NCBI GenBank assembly: GCA_949130495.1
Contig: OX422216.1
Location: 367,746,605-367,810,604 of the forward strand
DNA length: 64,000 nucleotides
Direction of reading: 5' to 3'
From: Sambucus nigra
Lineage: Eukaryota > Streptophyta > Magnoliopsida > Dipsacales > Adoxaceae
In this document: positions 58,553 through 64,000 of the stretch, one piece after another
How positions within the stretch are numbered: the stretch's first letter is position 1
Layout of the letters: every line of letters starts with the position of its first letter
Position numbers and translations under genes: made by a program
Notes under the pieces: generated by a model
Seen by the model: only the letters and a program-made list of their open reading frames with translations
What the model was told of the DNA's origin: nothing
Databases searched by the model: none

Positions 58553-58770
58553 TAAGATTCCAGTTTTTATTGTGTCTTTTTAATTCCTATATAATACTTC
58601 TATATGGGAGGTAGATAATGAATGAAAAATGAATGACGATCAATAAAAATTTCCAAATGTTCCCTCATATGTTGTCTATTTGATTCAATATTTTTTACAT
58701 GTATGTATCAACTCATCTTAAGGTATAAAACATCGTTCATGATGAAGTAGCCTTAAGTTAAGCTCAGTAA
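58553..58770 (+). other. Post-pol tail of element F
   Basis: AT-rich non-coding sequence after the pol stop; CAATAAAAATTT near 58,640 is a possible polyadenylation signal, at the same relative place as in G. Confidence 0.5.
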
Positions 58771-59560
58771 CACGATAGTCTGGACGGGGTTAACCTCATC
58801 CATAGACTGCCAATAATATTAAAAGGGGTTCATTTATTTAAACATCATTATCTTGGTAGAAATTGCCTCTCGACCGTGATGACAGTGCATGGACGAGACG
58901 ACACTCATCCATACACTCTCAAAATGACGAGAGGGGACTTATGAAACAACACCATAATTTGGTGGATTCAAATACAAAATCACTTAGTTTTGGTTAATTT
59001 ATTAAACATCATTAACTTGGTGGAAATTCCCTCCCGGTAGAGACGAAAATGCATGGGCGAGACGACACTCATCCATACATTCTCAAAACGACAGGAGGGG
59101 ACTTATGATAAAAAACCATAATTCACTGGATTCAAATTCAAAATCACTTAATTGTGGTTCATTTATATAAAAATCATTAACTTGGTGGAAATTCCCACTC
59201 GAATGAGACAACAGTGAATGGATGAGATGACACTCATCTATACACTTTCAAAATGACGAGAGGGGACTTATGATATAATACCTTAATTTGGTGTGTTAAA
59301 ATTCAAAATCACTTAGTTGTGGTTCATTTATTTAAACATAAGTAGCTTGGTGGAAATTCCCTCTCGATCGAGACGACAGTGAATGGACAAGATGACACTC
59401 ATCGGTACACTCTTAAAACGATGAGAGGGGACTTATGATACGACACCATAATTTTGTGGATTCAAATTAAAATCACTTAGTTATGGTTCACTTATTAAAC
59501 ACCATTAACTTTATGGAAATTCTCCCTCGGCCAAGACGACAGTGGATGGATAAGAGAGGT
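58771..59560. repeat. 164 bp tandem array in the 3' region of Tat element F
   Basis: The landmark AAACATCATTA-CTTGGTGGAAATT recurs at about 58,841, 59,004, 59,169, 59,335 and 59,498, spacings of 163-166 bases. Each unit also carries GACGACACTCATCCATACACT-TCAAAA-GACGAGAGGGGACTTATGA and ATAATTTGGTGGATTCAAAT. About four full units and partial ends. It lies between pol and the antisense gene. Confidence 0.93.
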
Positions 59561-62145
59561 CTTACAAATTATTGTTAAATAAAAATTATAGCAAATACAT
59601 GTGCATATCAGAAGAAGAAGGCGAGAATAAAGAGCTTCGTTAATAACAAAGGAGTGATACAAAGACAAAATACAAGGCCATGAAGGCCTTTCCCCATAAA
59701 AGAAAAAAAATAACAAGGGCTTAAGCATCAACATTTGGCTGGGTGGTCCCTTCGCCAGGAGTAACCTAGGCCTGAATGTTGGTTGTCTCAGCACAATCGT
59801 AGTTTTTACCAGTCTCACCAGCCATATCATTCTTCTCTGTGACCTCAATGTGATTGGTATCCACAAGGTCGATCGATTTTTCAATATTGTCCAGAGCATT
59901 ACCAAGATGAGGATCGCTGAAGTCAAGGGCTATGATATCGTTAGAGGATAGGTGTCCAACCTCAGCATGTTTGAGGGTAACCCATCGTCAACCAGTCTTA
60001 TTTCCCCTCTAAATATATTCGAAGGCATAGCCTCTGAATTCGTCTAATTCTCTAAACTTGGTAATAGCCTAGGCCTTAACCTTATCTAGAGCGGCCTTAA
60101 TCGTATCATCAATATCGACCTATTTTTTCTCTGCCATTTTCTTGAGGGCATCAACATACTAGGGCTTCAGATTGGTATTCTCGTCCTTAGGCTTCTTCAG
60201 AGAAGAATTTGATTTTAAAATTTCTTCCCTGATCTACTTCTCTGTATTCTTTTCATCTCCGCCCTTCTATATCAAGGGAAACCTCTTGTTGATCCAATCT
60301 CCCATACGATGGAGGGATACTTCACTCTGTAAAAATGTATTGTGATAACTCAATATGAGACATATTTAATGAATGGGTTGGACTTGGTGAGTTTTGAAAA
60401 TACCTGAACGACCTTGTGAATGGAAAATTGAGTCAGCAAGGAGATGACCAAAGATTAGGGAAAACATTTATTTCCCTTAGAGACCAGAGAGCTTAAGCCA
60501 TCTATAACTTTCTTAGAATGCCCGAGAATGGTCTCGTCATCAAGTTTAAATTGAGAAGGACGAGCTACCAAATCCTTATCTGGGGAGATTGGAATCTCTT
60601 GATCAAAATGATTATTCTTTGAAGGACGATTGGTAGTAATATCCTCAGCTCAGCCTTTTCATTTCTTCCTAGCAATATCGGCTCTATTGGGGCCACCCAC
60701 ATGATATTTTTTAGTTTGGACAGCAGGGGGATCATCATTTTTTTATGTTTGATGATGAGTTTGCTCAAGTTGGGCGCCACCATACTCTAAAGGTAGTCAG
60801 GTATGCCTTATGGACATTCTACAAAAGATAAATAAAGTAAGTTATGAATAAATTTGAAATACGAGACAACAATTGGTGTGAATAGTTACTTATGTAGCTC
60901 GACTAGGGGGTCAACCCCCAGACTTGTCTGAGATAAATAACACAGAGTCATTAAATCCTCAAACTTAATGAGAAGACCCTTGTCACCTTGACTACGAAAC
61001 TTATTAACCTTCTCAAAGGCCTCAAGGTTCAATCCAAGGTCAAGTTTGGCCGATGCAGAAGCATTAGACCATCTCAGAGGAGTCATAGGCTGAGAGGTTC
61101 CACCATCTTGGTTGGGACCAAATTCCCAAGACCTAGAAATGAAAAAATATTAGGGCTTGTAGTTGTGTTTTGAGTTCTGAGTGACTAACATAACTTTCTT
61201 CTTATACTTCCTAGCTCCGAGATGATAGTAGCCATGCTGAGTCCTAGAAGATGAGGGAGTATAAAAAGCTATGGAAATGTTAACTTGAAGGTCGATTTGG
61301 TGTACAACCTTACAGAGGGAAAGAAAATCTAAAATAACCCTCCAGGCATTTGAAGAAAGCTGAGAGGGGGAAAGTCTTAGACGAGCTAAGATTATGCGAA
61401 TAGTTGGCTAAATTGGTAGTCGGAAATCAACCTTGAACATCTGCTCTTAAACACAGACCTCACCCTCTCGGTCATGTAAATATATTTAGTCCTTAAAGGA
61501 TTCTCATATAAATGGAGGGAGTAATGCCATAGAGGTTTGTCCAAACTAGAAGGTCGGCCTCAGATATCTTGAACACTATCTTCTAGTGTCTCAGCCTGAG
61601 GATTATTTGGGTCACCACTAGGGAATCTCTAGATGAACTCATCCCCAGTTGAATCCGAGAGAGTAATTGCATCTATAGGAGGAGTAATTACTACATTAGG
61701 TTCGGACATAGTGAGATTGATCTGATGTCTCAGCCGTCTAAGAGGACAAGACATGAGAAGAAGCCTCGTTTACCTTTGACCCTTAAGCTTGGGATTCATA
61801 ATAGGCCATCGATTGCTCAACTGAATCCAAAATCTCGATCGAATGAGAGGTGGACATAGGGTTATCCAACGCAGAGGATGACTCATGCATTTGATCAGTG
61901 GGTTCAGTAACTTGGGGGTATATGACTTCTGGCAGAGGTGGATAAATGGGACAAGTTGCGAAGGCCTCGGCTCTTGGAATCTCGGCTTCCTCGGCCTTAA
62001 CCCTCCTAACCTGATCAAATTTTGTTTATCTAAGACTTGGAAACTCCTTGGCCATCTTATATAAAAGTTGTAACATTAAGGGACGAGACTCAACTTTGGT
62101 AAAAACTGAAGAAACAGAAAAAAGATTGAAAATTTACCTCCAGTT
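59490..62145 (-). pseudogene. Antisense accessory gene of Tat element F
   Basis: From the N-terminal side (about 62,060): PIYPPLPEVIYPQVTEPTDQ and SSSALDNPMSTSHSIEILDS, then, after a broken stretch, FKVDFRLPIQLANY (near 61,430) and a frame with YYHLGARKYKKKVMLVTQNS (near 61,200), both matching the plant gypsy-type accessory domain. An intron at 60,819-60,889 has donor ATAA/GTAAC and acceptor TTTTGTAG. A coiled-coil and charged part follows, and the end (59,950-59,730) is DNIEKSIDLVDTNHIEVTEK ... EGTTQPNVDA-stop. Stops and shifts throughout. Function unknown; a nuclear or RNA-binding role is only a guess. Confidence 0.62.
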
Positions 62146-62808
62146 GACCTAAGATCAAACTCAATAAGTTAAAAAGATTTCACCAAGAACACCAAGAACA
62201 CATCTTTGCAGCTAATTAGAGGTTGCCTCAGAAAGCCAATAACGGAAGGTAAACCCCTAAAACTTTCTAATCAAATCATAACCACCACTGGCTACCAAAA
62301 ATATCCACATGAGTGGAGGAGATAGGCCCTAATCCACCAAACACCCTCACTGGAAAAACTAATTAACGAAATCTATTTAGAATAGTGAAAAAGAAACACA
62401 GGAAAGGTGGGAGGGGGTTATCTCAGAGTGGAGGAAGCCGAAAATAACCTAAAGACAGTTGCAAGTTGCCTGAAAATGGATGAAGAAGGCGACAAAAGGA
62501 AGTTTTGGAAACTTTAGAGAGAGAAAGAAATAGATTGAGTTTTTAGGTAAAGAGGAGAGAGATAATTGTTTTGGTTTTAAATATCAGGAAATGAGTACGC
62601 ATGTTTCCTCAACATACATCATCACTTGAGGAGAGAGACCCAAAGTTCTCAGCCATCGAATCAGGCTGGGGATAAACACTACCCAACTAGAATAATTACA
62701 AGTGTCACTCCCTTATCCATTCACGTTAGAGATGTCTCATCAATGTCCTCATCAACTCGTACCCCTCAGCCTCTTACTCAAGCGTAAGACTAAGGGCTAG
62801 AGGGTGAT
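62146..62808. other. Region between F's accessory gene and its LTR
   Basis: About 660 bp without a domain I recognise. It contains a possible splice donor on the minus strand (CTGGAG/GTAAAT at 62,138) just inside the gene side and purine-rich stretches (62,450-62,560). It probably holds the 5' untranslated part and promoter of the antisense gene. Confidence 0.4.
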
Positions 62809-63640
62809 TGATATTGCCAAGTGTGACCTAGTCTTAGGATGAGGGACGTAAAGTCTCACAACTGAGTTCTCAAAGGACCTAACCTAGGTCATTTCCAAGA
62901 CTCGTTCAGACTAGTGTCGGCCTTATCATCCATAACCTCGGCTATCCAGAAGGTCGAGACCTCAGGGGAGAATTTTGTCAACAAGGACATACCTCGTCCT
63001 CTGATTTGGCTAAACCGCGAGAAGAACCTGTACACCATGTCTCGGCTTGATGCATTCAGCCGAGACCATACTGCATCTACTAGTATATAATCCAACACTA
63101 CATCACCAGCATCGTACTTAGTCAGGCCGAGACCCTCGCAGATAACTTTTACTATACAAGCAACACGAGGTTCCAAATAAACATGTCACACATGTACAAT
63201 CCAGTTGCAACAAGATTATTCCCTCATGTGAGAGTATATTCATCGTCATTAGTTACATGCTACATGGACAAGTGTCTTGATCTTATTGGGTGCCTCCAAG
63301 CTCACATGTCTATTGCATGCTTAGGGGGTGTAATAGCCCCCCCCCCCCCCCCAAGAACTGTATATATTCTTCATCTTCTACCATGTAGGGGATCGGTTTG
63401 TAACAACCCTAGCAGAACTATGTCAAATTGCTTACTGAGAGAAAAAATCTTTAGTTTTGTATTCACAGGCCATTAATTCCATCATTATAGTGTAAATCAC
63501 ACTTCACACACCACAGTGGACGTAGGCTCCGGTCGAACCACTTAAATTCTGGTGTTTCTCCTCCTTACCTCATCTCTCTCTTTGCTGCTATATTACTTGA
63601 TTTCTACTATTGTTATACTTGTATAAGCTCCCTCATTATT
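62809..63640 (+). mobile_element. 3' LTR end of Tat element F (boundaries uncertain)
   Basis: The R/U5 signature CAGTGGACGTAGGC...CGAACCAC at 63,514-63,552 is the counterpart of 12,714-12,754 in G, and a TATA-like TGTATATATTC lies at 63,359-63,369. Two left edges are possible: TGATATTGCC at 62,809 after GGGCTAGAGGGTGAT, or TGTAATAGCCC at 63,329 after TTAGGGGG. The right edge falls between 63,640 and 63,672; GATACCAATTTTGGTATC at 63,652-63,669 is a perfect 18-base inverted repeat at this border. The minus-strand frame 62,889-63,176 inside has no known motif. Confidence 0.5.
63337..63352. repeat. Run of 16 cytosines
   Basis: Sixteen C in a row following TGTAATAG. Such runs are error-prone in sequencing, so the exact length is doubtful. 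Confidence 0.9.
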
Positions 63641-63672
63641 TCGACCAGGTGATACCAATTTTGGTATCATCA

Positions 63673-64000
63673 AATACCCTTTCCAATGATACATCCCATG
63701 CACGAATCAACCTTATGGTACGAACAAACAACCAATTTTACTCCAAATGGTCATCGGATGCTTTCACGATCTGTTTGACTTCAGTCAACTCTCTTAACCA
63801 AATGAAGCTAGATGAAATCTCTAAGGTTTACTAATAACCTTTCCAATGGTCCATCTCGTGCATTAATCGACCTTGCGATTCGGATTAAAGATCAATTTTC
63901 CTCTAGAATCTTCTTTTCTAACAACCAAGGATGCTTTCGGGCCCCGTTTGATCACAATCATCTCCCGAACTCATGAGTGGATCATGGATTCTAAAATTTC
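63673..64000. repeat. Two-copy 160 bp tandem repeat at the right window edge
   Basis: Copy 1 starts AATACCCTTTCCAATGATAC (63,673) and copy 2 AATAACCTTTCCAATGGTCC (63,833). Shared order: CAATG-T-CATC-C-TGCA-AATC-ACCTT, CAATTTT-CTC, GGATGCTTTC and CGTTTGA. Diverged copies, the second running off the window. I do not recognise the family. Confidence 0.75.

Noticed and set aside
58771..59560. CRISPR-like array
   Set aside because: Units of about 164 bases are head-to-tail without unique spacers, and the context is a plant retrotransposon; it is a tandem repeat.
62889..63176. 95-codon minus-strand frame at the end of element F
   Set aside because: It lies in the probable LTR, has no known motif and no counterpart in G; kept as chance.
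1..64000. tRNA, rRNA or host protein-coding genes
   Set aside because: I found no cloverleaf-like sequence, rRNA words or multi-exon host gene; tRNA-like words are only primer binding sites.

Overview
This is a 64 kb piece of a plant nuclear genome, most likely a dicot, made almost entirely of decayed LTR retrotransposons nested in each other. I see no host gene, tRNA, rRNA, CRISPR or bacterial-type operon. The plant assignment rests on the element types: Ty3/gypsy chromoviruses with a C-terminal chromodomain (Tekay/Del-like), Ty3/gypsy Tat-lineage elements with a second RNase H and an antisense accessory gene, and Ty1/copia elements with UBN2-type gag and LTRs near 2 kb. Letters A-M below are my own labels.

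Layout. 1-3,932: 5' end (leader, primer-binding-site remnant, 3.2 kb LTR) of a minus-strand chromovirus H. 3,933-12,846: plus-strand Tat element G, truncated at its 5' side, with RNase H and integrase, then an antisense accessory gene, then a short LTR; a copia solo LTR (M, 6,698-8,708) sits inside it. 12,860-14,240: partial LTR (J) related to element A. 14,245-16,605: a duplicated 110 bp sequence and two copia gag relics (I, D), followed by D's 5' LTR (16,608-18,536). 18,537-23,691: minus-strand Tat element C (gag, protease, RT, RNase H), cut off in the integrase zinc finger. 23,692-33,300: complete but dead chromovirus A, inserted with target duplication ATAAG. 33,301-34,318: foreign gypsy gag relic. 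34,319-36,640: 3' LTR, polypurine tract and 3' tail of copia K. 36,640-54,962: minus-strand Tat element E, whose antisense gene (36,640-38,004 and 48,676-48,860) is split by chromovirus B (38,005-48,675, target duplication TAAAT). 54,963 to about 63,640: plus-strand Tat element F, joined head-to-head to E inside coding sequence, with a 164 bp tandem array, an antisense accessory gene and an LTR end. 63,673-64,000: a two-copy 160 bp repeat.

How the parts relate. The Tat elements form the oldest layer; copia and Tekay elements landed in them later. A and B keep both LTRs, primer binding site, polypurine tract and exact target duplications, so their boundaries are firm. In short samples counted by eye, A's LTRs differ at about 5% of positions and B's at about 3%, so B is probably the younger. 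All coding regions are broken, and many stops look like CAG to TAG or CGA to TGA changes, as expected for long-methylated DNA.

The most notable biology is the antisense, intron-containing accessory gene found in three separate Tat copies, a hairpin kept by compensatory changes in three copia LTRs, clusters of self-complementary words in the LTRs of two related chromoviruses, and a satellite-like array inside a Tat 3' region. No wholly new system is evident; these are regulatory and accessory features of retrotransposons.
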